Below are positions 11,998-21,998 of a stretch of DNA of 64,000 nt, one piece after another. Position 1 is the first letter of the stretch. Every line of letters begins with the position of its first letter. Origin of the DNA: Margaritifera margaritifera. Lineage: Eukaryota > Mollusca > Bivalvia > Unionida > Margaritiferidae. The notes beneath the pieces were generated by a model that was given only the letters and a program-made list of their open reading frames with translations, did no database searches and was not told the origin of the DNA. The translations under genes and the position numbers were made by a program. The stretch spans positions 326,001 to 390,000 of the forward strand of contig JAQPZY010001579.1 in the NCBI GenBank assembly GCA_029931535.1. Reading direction: 5' to 3'.

Positions 11998-13406
11998 GTA
12001 TGTCCATACAAAATCGTCAAAGACAGGTGAACCAAATTGTTTATCACAGAGCCAAACAGCCTGTCTGTTTCTTTATTAACATCACATGATAAACATAATT
12101 AGATGTTTGTGGCAAAAGTTATTTCAGCAGCAAAGCCTATAAAATATTTAAGTCAATTTATTTCGATCCCCTTGCCCTTTAGCGTAATTAGGTAATCTGG
12201 AAAAGGTGTATTACCGCAACCTCCTTTGCAGTGAATGTGAAACTTTTTACAAAGTCTTGAAATATTCTTTGCCTTTACATTATTTATAATTTATAACAAG
12301 ACCTTTGAAAGGAAGTTCATATCTTGCCTTATTCCAAGAATAAGTGTGAAGTTTTGATACACAGACATTTTAGGACCTCATGAAATCCGTTCGAATCCAC
12401 CTTCTCTATATTTATACAACACTTTCACAAGAACTATCAATGTTAGTGTTCGTATAAAGCTCAGATCACAATGTACAGTGCAACCTATGCTGTCCGTACA
12501 CTTATCCTCCAAACAATAGTCTCGTTTATTACATATTCGTTAAATTATACATGTTTTATAATGGCACGTATATTCAATCTTTATTAATGTATCAAACACA
12601 TAAGTAGAAAACCTTTTAAAGACCAAGAATTGAACCATATAGTACATGAATATATTTGAATTAAAAACCGTAACAATTTGTTCGTAAATCTTTCAGGGTG
12701 AATTGAGAAAACAATTTAACATCGTAACCATTCTATTTATAAGATAGAGCTAAGAAAGGATGGTGACAAAATTATGTCTCTGAATTAACATCTTTTAATG
12801 AACCGAACTGAATTTGTATACATTAGAATGTTACTTGAAATCTCTTTGAACTGTGTTTTTTTTTTTTAAATATATGTAAAGATTCACAGTTGTATGTAAT
12901 AGATACAAAACAACATATGAAGAGTGAGAATGAACTCCTTTGATTCTGTGTATACATACATTACGACCTGATGATCTCGACTTATTTATATGCCATAATA
13001 GGCGCGCTATTTTTGCAGGCATTGAACAAGACGGGTATATCCGAAACGATAACATGTACATCCTCCTGCTCTGATTTTATGTCAGACTTCAAATAATCAT
13101 GTTGTTGTTGTGATCGATTGTACATATTAATCAAGAATTAATGGTTAACTCACTGAGTCATAACAATTCAGGACAGCTTTTGTATTCCCTTTTTCTTTTA
13201 TTACGCTGTGTTTCCAACACGCTTCAAGGCAAAACCCTTGACCATGCCGATTTCAGTCAATTTCAGTGAAAATCGCACTTTAAACAAGCTACGATGTCCC
13301 TTGTAAAGCATTTATTTTAGCAGCAACAGTCAGCATCCATACATAATCTTCAGTTTATTTTCGCATTGGGGGTCATTGTGACTAGTTCCGAGTTGTTGTC
13401 TATCGT

Positions 13407-13410
<4 letters not shown>

Positions 13411-13441
<31 letters not shown>
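13411..13441 (+). repeat. (CT)n microsatellite
   Basis: CT dinucleotide run of about 30 bases. Confidence 0.95.
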
Positions 13442-13445
<4 letters not shown>

Positions 13446-13582
13446 CACTCTGTAGTGAGCAGTCACACTTATCGACGACTGTCGTCAACATATTATAAAT
13501 CGATAATACTGATAAAGACTCCAAATTGTTGAAATGTTTCTTTTGTCCTCATTAAAGATCAAGATTTTTCAGTGATCCAATA

Positions 13583-13585
<3 letters not shown>

Positions 13586-13665
<80 letters not shown>
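13586..13665. repeat. (AT)n microsatellite next to exon B
   Basis: Uninterrupted AT run of about 80 bases, self-complementary, ending just before the acceptor of candidate exon B. Confidence 0.97.
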
Positions 13666-13667
<2 letters not shown>

Positions 13668-13678
13668 AACTATTTCAG

Positions 13679-13782
13679 GTGCCACATTTATTGACTGACG
13701 TATTCTCGGAGTACTACATTCGTATTTATGCTAAAACACCTGATATCGAAGTGAAAATCAGACCGACTGTGGAAGAATTGGT
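13679..13782 (+). CDS. Candidate internal exon B of the same unrecognised gene
   Basis: The acceptor TATTTCAG precedes it and the strong donor GTGAGT follows position 13782. Phase 0 at the start matches the phase 0 end of exon A. The translation begins VPHLLTDVFSEYYIRIYAK, continues with alternating hydrophobic and charged residues suggesting beta strand, and ends EVKIRPTVEEL plus two bases. With this donor the exon ends in phase 2. A weaker GT two bases earlier would end it in phase 0. I do not recognise a family. The lack of stops, good splice sites and phase agreement make it more likely than a chance open frame. Confidence 0.5.
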
Positions 13783-14674
13783 GTGAGTATTTTTATACCT
13801 TTTTTAGCTTTTAAAGTTTTATTTACTGCTATGATAAAAATGTAAAATTTAGACACCGGTTAGAACCATCAAAAGCCACATATGTAGCATACGATATGAA
13901 AGGAAACTGCTTGAAAAAGTAAATGTTTGAAAAGTCAAAGATTTATAATTAGAACTAGTTCATTGCAATAGGGCAGCATCTTGAATTTTGTAATACGAAA
14001 AATGAGTAATAATGGAACAATTACATACATTTATTAAGCTGGAGCTATCGGCTATTCAGAACTGATCACTAGGTGATCTGAAGTACTATGTCGATGGACC
14101 TATGAGAGCGATGAAACCACATAACCAACTTTTGATACTTGTCTAGGTTAAAATACGGCACATTACACTGGTCTACAGCCAAAATGCTTCCGCAATAAAT
14201 GTTGTCAAACTTTACTAATTCTGGGTCACTGAGAACGAAAATGATGCTTAAAATTGTTGATTGGCTCTAGTTTTAAAGATATTATACTGGGTCAGTATAT
14301 GCGACCCTTGACTTGGGAATGGCGGACGATAAGTGAGTTATAAAGGGAAGGGATCTCAATTTAAACCAGAAATGACTAAAATACATTTTTGACTGGATCT
14401 ATGAATAAATCTATGACTGGGTTTGGACAGTACTTGCTTTTTAGGCAAAACAATGAATGATGCAATCTGAAGCTGGTATTGCGTAATACATGATATGAAT
14501 TGCATCATGTTATTCCTAGAAGTCATGATGATGCAATCATAACTAAGCTTACATCACTCTGCTGAAGAAATTGCTCTATATCAGCTCTACAAATCATACA
14601 GTGTCGTGCTCTCCTAATTGTCAGTGTTTGATTTTGCAAAGGAACACATTTCTGTTTTCCCAAAGTGAGCAGAG

Positions 14675-15076
14675 ATGCGTCGTACTTGTCTGAATAATGC
14701 AGATAACTTCTGTTATGTTTGCGGTGAAGTGACTTTTGCATCAAAAAAGCGCAGTAAAACCACTATAGTTAAGAAAGCCTATCACCTTTTTTTATGGCTA
14801 CAAAATTGGAGATCAGGACAAGATGCAGTGCCAATAATTTGGAGAGAGCCAACAGATCATATCAGCAATTGTTTCTTCTGCATGGTGCCTCCAGTTGGGA
14901 AAGGTGTGTCAAAGAAGAAAAAGTGGACTGAGCATTATCCAAACATTCCGTCAGCTATATGCCCAGTACCCCACATAGAAGGACTGCCGGTTCCTGATGC
15001 ACAAGAATCATTCTCACTTGAGTCAGACGAGGAAGAGGAAGAGGATGAAACTTCTTGTACTGAACCATCAATGTGA
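14675..15076 (+). pseudogene. CYVCGE-family transposon protein, N-terminal part
   Basis: The frame opens MRRTCLNNADNFCYVCGEV, the start of a multicopy uncharacterised animal protein family I recognise from arthropods, cnidarians and molluscs. The Cys pairs (CYVC, later CFFC) suggest zinc binding. After about residue 45 the reading leaves the family frame: a T-run near 14789 shifts it, and a deletion of roughly 25 codons next to DAVPIIWREPTDH brings it back. The segment IPSAICPVPH and an acidic tail (residues 110-125) follow, then a premature stop at 15076. The protein is probably the DNA-binding end of the transposase of the surrounding element. Confidence 0.75.
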
Positions 15077-15238
15077 CATCACCCATATTTTCTCCCATCC
15101 TCCTCCTCTGAACCACACCTCTAACACAAGGTGAACTGAATGAACTTGTCAGGGATTTGGAACTACCCAAGAGTAAGGCAGAGCTGTTGGGCTCCAGACT
15201 ACAGTAGTGGAATCTCCTGGCAGGTGTTGTTAGGATTT

Positions 15239-15835
15239 CCATGTTCCGTGACCGTCAAAAGGATCTTATCCCATTCTTCTTCATGGAAGGTGATCTTGTA
15301 GCCAGCAACAACATCGATGGTGTGATGGCAGCCCTCAACATCGTTCATGATCCAGATGAGTGGAGACTGTTCATTGATTCATCGAAGACGAGTCTTAAAA
15401 GCTGTTTTCCTGCATAATGGCAGTGTTTTGCCATCAATTCCAGTTGGTCATGCAGTCCATATGAAGGAAACCTTTGAAAACATTAAACAACTTTTGAGGT
15501 GCACAAACTATGACCAACATCAGTGGCAGCTTTGTGGCAATTTCAAAATTCTTGCTCTCTTGCTTGGTCTTCAGACTGGATACACAAAGTACTGCTGTTT
15601 TCTCTGCGAATGGGAGAGTCGTGCGATAGATTCCCACTACATCAAGAGAGATTGGCCACTCCGACAGTCATTGGAGCCTGGGATGAAAAGTGTTCAGCAT
15701 CCACCACTTGTTGAATCAAGGAAGATTTTGTTACCACCCTTGCACATCACGCTGGGTCTGATAAGATCTTTGTCAAGGCCATGGGCAAAACACAAGAAGC
15801 TTTCAAGTACCTCCGTTGAAATTTTCCAAGGTTAA
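15239..15835 (+). pseudogene. CYVCGE-family transposon protein, middle part
   Basis: The family continues after 15077 in shifting frames. The frame with MFRDRQKDLIPFF leads to DPDEWRLFIDSS (Asp at 15376-15378). A frameshift near 15390-15400 then leads to LKAVFLHNGSVLPSIPVGH, KETFENIKQLL and QWQLCGNFKILALLLGLQ, followed by YTKYCCFLCEWESRA and PPLHITLG. The FIDSS Asp and the CG(D)xK position look like the first two acids of an RNase H-like transposase fold. Here the second is Asn (15539-15541). The CCFLC Cys pair recalls the zinc cluster of CACTA transposases. The domain assignment is inference; the family match is strong. Confidence 0.7.
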
Positions 15836-16286
15836 GTGAAGCTAAGATAAAAGAAGGTGTCTTTGTTGGTCCTCAGATTCGTGAACTTCTTCGAGATGAT
15901 GCATTTCACCGTGCACTGCGTGGCAAGGAAAATACGGCTTGGAAAGCCTTCCAGTTAGTGGCAACAAATTGTCTCGGAAACAACAAGGCAGCCAACTACA
16001 GGGAGTTGGTGGAAAACCTCCTCAAGGCATACAAAAGCCTTGGTTGCACCATGTCACTAAAGATACATTTTTTGCACTCTCATCTAGATATTTTCCACCT
16101 AACTGCGGAGCAGTGAGCGACGAGCACGGCGAGCGATTTCACCAGGAAATTGCAACAATGGAGAAACGCTATCAGGGCAAATGGAGCCCATCAATGCTTG
16201 CAGACTATTGCTGGACAGTGAAAAAAGATGCTCCATTTAACGAATACAAGAGACAAGCCAAGATGCACCGAGTAGACACTGAATAA
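15836..16286 (+). pseudogene. CYVCGE-family transposon protein, C-terminal part
   Basis: Two frames are needed. One carries RLSEAKIKEGVFVGPQIREL and NCLGNNKAANYRELVENLL up to HSHLDIF. After a shift near 16095 the other carries CGAVSDEHGERFHQEIATM and KWSPSMLADYCW, ending at the stop at 16284-16286. The SDEHGERFHQ motif is the most conserved part of the family and could supply the third catalytic acid (Glu). At least three frameshifts across the gene mean no functional protein is made. Confidence 0.75.
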
Positions 16287-16710
16287 GGACTAAACTGTGT
16301 ACTTATATATACATAATAGTTTTGTGACTTTTGTTTCAATGTATTTTTTATTTATATAACCCTTTTGCTGTTTTTTAAAGTGTCCCATAAACAGGACAGG
16401 TGAAATATTATCATGTAAAGCAACCATAAACACATGAAAAGACCTAGGTTTACAATTTATGATTAAAACTCTACTATGTACACAATATACATAGACGTAA
16501 AATGTAAAAACTTAAATATCTTGGAAACAGTAGCCAATCAGTTGTTTTAATTGTCATATAATTGAATTCATCACATCAAAATCCCTAATAAATAGCACAT
16601 TTTATTTCTGAAGCAGACGACTTCAAAAAAATTGTAGACCAGTGTTATCATTGGGTTGCTGCGTTTGTTCAATCAGTTTTGGCTTTAATGTGGTAAATAA
16701 ATGATAACCA

Positions 16711-16711
<1 letters not shown>

Positions 16712-16773
<62 letters not shown>

Positions 16774-16791
16774 TATATATATATATATATT
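16712..16791. repeat. (AT)n microsatellite
   Basis: AT run with one AAA interruption, lying about 65 bases outside the right end of the CACTA-like element. Confidence 0.97.
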
Positions 16792-16830
16792 TATATTTCC
16801 ATATATAGTTCTCATTTTAAGCGTAAGGCT

Positions 16831-16908
16831 TTTGGACTTGTAACCAGATAGGCTTTGAAGGGCATTTTATTTGGACTTGTAACCAGATAGGCTTTGAAGG
16901 GCATTTTA
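16831..16908 (+). repeat. Perfect 39-bp tandem duplication
   Basis: A 39-base unit starting TTTGGACTTGTAACCAGATA occurs twice in a row (16831-16869 and 16870-16908) without a mismatch, so the duplication is recent. Confidence 0.95.
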
Positions 16909-17235
16909 ATCATGCGTCACATTTCGTTTTTATCAGTGGAACTTAATGTTCACATGATACATCTGGTTAAAAAATGATTATTACAAGATTTCGATTTTTG
17001 TTTTGCTGTCTTTGTCCGTGAATATTTCAGTTTATATTTAGAAACTAAATTTTTCACGATATGATATATTAGAGTAATTAACATTTTTTATTAAAGTGTT
17101 TTTCGAGGAAAATGAGATATTGAATTAAAAGCCCTTGCCTGCTGACTATAAGTTTACATGGCAAAAAAAGTGAAAACTTGTTTCACCAAAAATCTCAGTG
17201 AAATTAACCCTCTTTCCTCACACACACTCTCGTAC

Positions 17236-17248
17236 GTATATATATATG

Positions 17249-17301
<53 letters not shown>
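17236..17301. repeat. (AT)n microsatellite
   Basis: AT run with two TATG interruptions. Confidence 0.95.
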
Positions 17302-17303
<2 letters not shown>

Positions 17304-18000
17304 GGGATATAATTTGCGGTTACACCACTTTATATTAAAAAACAGACGGCGCTATAGCTCCTCCCTTTGTAGGTCAATACCAACTAGTTTACAACATCAT
17401 CAGCCAAGTTAAAGCCAACTGGGTGAAACATCAAACGCTTTCGAGCTTTAATTCCATTAGAAATAGTCATGTAAACATTTGTAGTTTCAATGCATTTTTT
17501 TGTTGATTGTTTGTTTTGTCTGTTTTGTGTTTGCCTTTGACAAAGACCTAAGAATCGCTTTTATTAAAAATATAAGAATCGAGGTTTTGTTTTCTAAACG
17601 TTTAAGCATTAGCTTTTGATGGGTGTACATTTTTACATCACCAAAAGCAAGCGAGCAATTTTCGCAAGGATAATATTTTTCTTTTTTAAGAGCTTACTCC
17701 GCGAGATCTAATTCGTCGTAGAAAAACATGTTTAAACGTGAGGTAGATTATAAGTCTCTCGAAAAGCCTTTACTCCTAGTCAGTATAATTGTTCGCAGAA
17801 CAAAAGAAAAAGATTCGAGTTCAACATCAAAAAGCACAAGTTTTGATACAGTCATAAGATATATGAAAAATGTACACATATTCAGATTTTTCGTTTTGTA
17901 ATAAAATTATATTTTTAGCATTGTAATTTTATCATATGAATAAAAAAAGCGATGTGTGCATCTGTCAGATATGACATCATCATCATCATCATCAACCTTT
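17302..18000. other. Non-coding, nothing recognised
   Basis: No gene seen. A short ATC repeat (about 17974-17993) precedes the SINE. Confidence 0.5.
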
Positions 18001-18220
18001 ATTTCCTCTTTTGCGAGCTGCGGTGATTCACTGGTTAGCGTGCCAGGCTCACGACCGAAACGGTGCGGGTTCGAATCCTACCACCGGACCAGCCTGGGTC
18101 ACCTACCATGGTGTGTGTGTGTCCTTGGGCATGGCACTTTGGTCCAATTGCCTCGGTACTAAATAACCTACTTGTGTTGCTGTGCCGTAAAGCACCAAAC
18201 CAAACCAAATTTCCTCTTTT
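18001..18220 (+). mobile_element. tRNA-derived SINE with 12-bp target duplication
   Basis: The body (18013-18208) starts with a tRNA-like head. It has a box A-like TGGTTAGCGTG (18032-18042) and a perfect box B GGTTCGAATCC (18068-18078), the internal RNA polymerase III promoter. A non-tRNA body follows, including CTTGGGCATGGCACTTTGG, and the tail is a short ACCAA/CAAAC repeat. Both sides carry ATTTCCTCTTTT (18001-18012 and 18209-18220), a perfect target duplication. The element moves using LINE enzymes and encodes no protein. The intact duplication and box B suggest a fairly young insertion. Confidence 0.88.
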
Positions 18221-19026
18221 CAGAGATAAGGAATAAAACAAAAAAAAAAGAAAATGATATTGAATTAGTTATATACAATTAACATAGGTTTACATGAGAG
18301 GAGTCTCAAAGAAGTACAGCCTCCTTATGAGGATTCGTATATGAGGACACTATACTTATTAAAAAATATGGTGCACTCTTGCGCAATCCTCCAATACTTA
18401 ATTATTGCACACATCATTATTTTACAAAAAATAATATTTTATATGTAACGTCAAAAAATAGCATGCATGAAGACATGATTATCAAGATTTCTACGATAAC
18501 ATGTCTTCAAATATTGATAATTAGAAAATTGATCTTATTACTATTAAAAGAATCTATCAATTACAGTTGCAGAGAACACTGAGGCAGACATTATCCAATT
18601 TCTTAGTATTTCGGGCTCGTCTAAGCCGATACAGTTGGGAAATTGCCTACCCAGGAGATGTTGAATAAAGTCTTCATCTGATATATTATGAATGAACACG
18701 CCAAGATGAAATGTCAAAGTTATTTACAAAATGTGTCCAAAATATGTCTCGTTGTTGCACAGTGCTCTGACAGCAAATAATTGCATGGATTGTTACATCT
18801 GTGTAAGAATAACTGCAGTGTTTTCAAAGTTGCATAGTATTATTTGGAATAGTTATCGGAATGTAATGTAGGGACGTAATTAACTGTAACTCTCTTGTTT
18901 GTTTTTGGAGTTTGACATACAATTGAGGGTTTTATAGAAGTATGAACATTTTTAATCTTTTGTGGGAAATTTCAGTATGGCATTAGTTTGTAAAGCGCTT
19001 GTTTTCATATTTATGAGTAGCATGTT
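18221..19026. other. Non-coding, nothing recognised
   Basis: AT-rich sequence without recognisable features. Confidence 0.5.
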
Positions 19027-19169
19027 TTATAATTTGTTTTCAATGTACTTTTCTTGGAAATATTGTGTCTCTAACCAAACTTTCAATAAATTCATAAATA
19101 TTATATTTCTGCAAAATGCTACATATATCTGAAATAAAGCCTTTCTGTTCTGATACATCTTTGCTAGAA

Positions 19170-19216
<47 letters not shown>

Positions 19217-19219
19217 TAC

Positions 19220-19296
<77 letters not shown>

Positions 19297-19419
19297 GAAT
19301 AAAAATATTCTTTTAGATGTTACATTTTCTGGAAGATGACAAAATTTACCAAGAAAGTTCAGTTTCCTTTTACCAATTTCTGATACAATTCTCTTTATCC
19401 CCACTAAACATTTGCTCAT
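19027..19419 (-). pseudogene. LINE B C-terminal part, split by an AT microsatellite
   Basis: The frame starts VGIKRIVSEIGKRKLNFLGK and CHLPENVTSKRIFLFRLY, which fits the C-terminal region of the LINE. It then runs through about 40 Tyr-Ile codons encoded by the AT run, and returns to LINE-like sequence (WLETQYFQEKYIENKL). The microsatellite therefore expanded inside the old coding sequence and kept the frame open. Confidence 0.65.
19172..19292. repeat. (AT)n microsatellite inside LINE B
   Basis: About 120 bases of AT with a TAATTATACA interruption near 19212. It is flanked on both sides by LINE B coding sequence. Confidence 0.97.
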
Positions 19420-19492
19420 TCATGACCGCGTGGTTTGAGGAAAGCCTTGCAGAAAATTTTGGTACAATGATGCTGAAATACATCGAGCTTTC

Positions 19493-19905
19493 TTAAGTCT
19501 TTGAGTCTGACTCAAACTTCACAACCATAAAGGGCTCATGGTACCACAATTTTTTTTGTTGTACAAGCTGACTTTTGTAAGAGGATTGGATTGCCAACCC
19601 TACAAGAGAATAAAGTGATTTTCTGCCTTTAGTACAAGCATTGTCAACTTTAGTCGAGCTTTTCATATTGGAACACACAGGAATTTCAACATGTTCGGTT
19701 TCATTTAAAATATGTATAGTATGATTGCCTATTTTCCAGTTAAACTTCTCACATGTTGTTTGTCTATTCTGATTAAAACTAATACACAGCTTTTACTAAC
19801 GTTGAAGGTTAAGTTCCACGTTAGGGAGTATCTGTTACATATATCAAGCATTTTTTGCAAGTGGATTGGTGTGTTGGCGAGCAGAGTTATATCATCGGCT
19901 AGTCT
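19493..19905 (-). pseudogene. LINE B reverse transcriptase, motif C and thumb
   Basis: LADDITLLANT near 19870-19905 is the RT catalytic motif C, with both Asp residues present. Continuing downstream, NACTKGRKSLYSLVGLAIQ and LWYHEPFM match the post-RT thumb segment of the same kind of LINE. Confidence 0.7.
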
Positions 19906-19939
19906 GGATTTCCAGACGGAATGGACCCAACAAGTAGCC

Positions 19940-20194
19940 CTAATTTTGACTGATGTAATTCCTGTAAGAGGTTTTTAACATAAACAAGATATATAAATGT
20001 CGAATACCCCGTTCTATTGGAAAGGATTCGGATTTTGACTCGTTCATCAGGACAATGCTTTGAATATTTGAGTACGATTCCTTTAATACATGTAAAATCT
20101 TTCCTTGAATGCCCAGTGTTCTGAGTTTTAGAAAAAGTCCGTCGTGATTTACAGTGTCAAGTGCCTTTTGAATATCTAAGAAAGCAGCAAACAC
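19940..20194 (-). pseudogene. LINE B reverse transcriptase, motif A part
   Basis: The frame contains FAAFLDIQKALDTVNHDGLF, RT motif A with the first catalytic Asp, then LFLKLRTLGIQGKIL. The GVPQG turn is replaced by RGIRHLYI, and the frame stops at 19940. The catalytic LADD of the same RT follows in another frame near 19870-19905. Confidence 0.78.
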
Positions 20195-20723
20195 TCTTGA
20201 TCCTAGTTATAAAGTGGAAAGAACAGCTTCGTATAGATTGAAAGATGCTGTTATACTACTCAGTCCCTTTTGAAACCCCTTTTGTTCGGTATTAGGGAAG
20301 TTATATATAGTGCTATTACACCATGTAGTTAATCTATTAAATAAGCACTTTTCAAATAGTTTGTATGATACAGGCAACAGGGAAATAGCTCAGTAATTGT
20401 CAGGATCAGTTTTAGGGTTCCGTTCTCCTTTAATATGGGCACAATTAACCATACTTTCCAAAAACACGGTATGTAACACTGGTCTATTACCCCGTTGAAA
20501 AGCATTGTAATGAATTATGTCAGCCTTCTTCTGCCGTAACATAAATGCTCATTTTGAATACCCTCAATGCCCGGGGCTTTCCTAAGACAGAGGCTATTTC
20601 TTGACAGCTAAATTTTACTTTAAAGATAGGTTCATCAATACAGAAATCGTCCGTTAGTCCACGAATTACAAATATGTATCAAACAGTCGAGATATTTCAT
20701 CCGGAACAGTCGCTAATTCCCCG

Positions 20724-21188
20724 TCATATTTTAAAAGCTTCTTCATGAGCCTGTTTCACATATTCTTGAGTATTTCTAAATTCCCTTTTTGCAGTTTTAT
20801 ATTGCTTGTAAGATTCATGGACATGCCCTCCCGGTCTTCCATTTTCTATCAACTTTTTCCGAAAGTATCGAGCTTTATTGTGAGCTTTTTTAACTTCAGG
20901 CGACCAATAAGGCTTTGTGTGAGGATTAAACTTTTTCGACGGTAAGACCTGAAAAACTACATCCGTCATTACAGAAATTAATTTACTATGAATGTTTTCT
21001 ATCTGTTGGGGCGATTGGAGGATCGATTCACAATCTGAATTTAATAGTCTATCTACTTCAAGTTGGTAAGCTATTGGTTTCTCATCTCCACATTTAGACC
21101 AGGATGGAGATGGAAATATAGGAAAACGAGTGTTACAATACTTTGCAACCGCAAACGTAAGGGTACTGTATAGAATTAGTTTGATCAT
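20724..21188 (-). pseudogene. LINE B ORF2, region before the reverse transcriptase
   Basis: A 154-codon open frame contains PYWSPEVKKAHNKARYFRKK and YKQYKTAKREFRNTQ. This is the basic helical linker between endonuclease and RT in many LINEs (W-x-pel-k-a-h-k-a-r). The initiating Met is probably not the original start, because the frame is entered from a truncated 5' end. Confidence 0.7.
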
Positions 21189-21190
21189 CT

Positions 21191-21899
21191 ATATACAGTA
21201 CAAATGTCATGTGTAGATGAATCAAAATCATAATCAAAGCTTTATTAGATAACAGTCTGAAAAAGTGGATATAGAAAACAATTTTAGTTCCTTAACAATG
21301 AAAGTATGTCAGTCATTGGCAATTGTGTAGATTGTCCACGATTGAAATGTAGATGGCATCAAGAATGACTTACTCTCAAATATCTGACGTATATTCACCG
21401 ATGCAACCTTGCAGAATCCCAGGACATGTTTTTACTTTATTTATATGCTTCAGAAACAAACAACACAGTTTCTGCTGTGGTTTAGATAAGCCCGCTTTAA
21501 TATGGTTTGGCTAGTGGCTTCAGTTTTTGTAGGGCAATGAGTGCGAGTGTGAAGAGTCTTGTCTAGGATGCAACACAGTAGCCGGCTCAGCCTGGTCTGT
21601 GAATCGAACCCGAATCTCATGCGCAGGAATAAGCACCGAGCAACCCCGTTAATACACCAATCTGCAGATATTCTAGCACATAATTTGTGCAAATATCATG
21701 TTTAATACAGGTTATAAATGGGACATAATTCGATTGGATTTTCATGAATATTTTTCTACTCTCCACCAGATCTTAAGCTATATATATATATAAAGTATTA
21801 AAGTATTGGTTATAATATTTGCACATAATATTTACTATGTATACACATAATCAAAATACATATAAATCTATATATCTGGGATCAAGTCTAATAACTCTC

Positions 21900-21903
<4 letters not shown>
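21191..21903. other. Non-coding, nothing recognised
   Basis: No exon found. The minus strand directly above LINE B could hold a short endonuclease remnant, but I cannot support one. Confidence 0.4.

Positions 21904-21994
<91 letters not shown>
21904..21994 (+). repeat. (AT)n(GA)n compound microsatellite
   Basis: An AT run (21904-21955) passes directly into a GA run (21957-21994). Confidence 0.97.

Positions 21995-21998
<4 letters not shown>

Larger units (their letters stand above)
11998..13678 (+). other. Putative intron between exons A and B
   Basis: It begins GTATGT and ends TATTTCAG. It contains a CT run (13411-13441) and a long AT run (13586-13665) that ends 13 bases before exon B, so the polypyrimidine tract of this acceptor is unusually short. 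Confidence 0.4.
14163..16647 (+). mobile_element. CACTA/EnSpm-like DNA transposon, full ends, dead coding region
   Basis: The element proper is 14166-16644. The left end reads CACTGGTCTACA and the right end TGTAGACCAGTG, a perfect 12-bp terminal inverted repeat. It is flanked on both sides by TTA (14163-14165 and 16645-16647), a 3-bp target duplication. A second, looser inverted similarity lies inside both ends around GATTGGCT and its complement (about 14259-14266 and 16536-16543). CACTR termini with a 2-3 bp duplication are the hallmark of the CACTA/EnSpm superfamily. Chapaev-type elements share CACTG ends but usually make 4-bp duplications, so they remain an alternative. The interior holds one broken plus-strand gene of the CYVCGE family. 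Total length is about 2.5 kb, short for an autonomous element. Confidence 0.75.
19027..21190 (-). mobile_element. LINE B: decayed non-LTR retrotransposon
   Basis: Read on the minus strand, the order is: a pre-RT region (21188-20724), an RT palm motif A with FAAFLDIQKALDTVNHDG (about 20194-20130), a catalytic LADDITLLANT (about 19870-19905), a post-RT segment (19678-19493), and a C-terminal segment (19419-19027). That is the expected order of one element. The endonuclease is absent or unreadable above 21190, so the copy is 5'-truncated. An AT microsatellite splits the C-terminal frame. Multiple frameshifts make it inactive. The clade is uncertain: it differs from LINE A and lacks a visible RNase H. 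Confidence 0.78.

Noticed and set aside
17158..17412. Open frame of 84 codons over an AT repeat
   Set aside because: The frame is mostly Tyr-Ile codons from the microsatellite and has no splice or start support. Similar cases at 21819-22004 and 26359-26589 were dropped for the same reason.
18013..18090. Functional tRNA gene
   Set aside because: The box A and box B fit, but the sequence cannot fold into a complete cloverleaf with a paired acceptor stem. It continues into a SINE body and is flanked by a target duplication.
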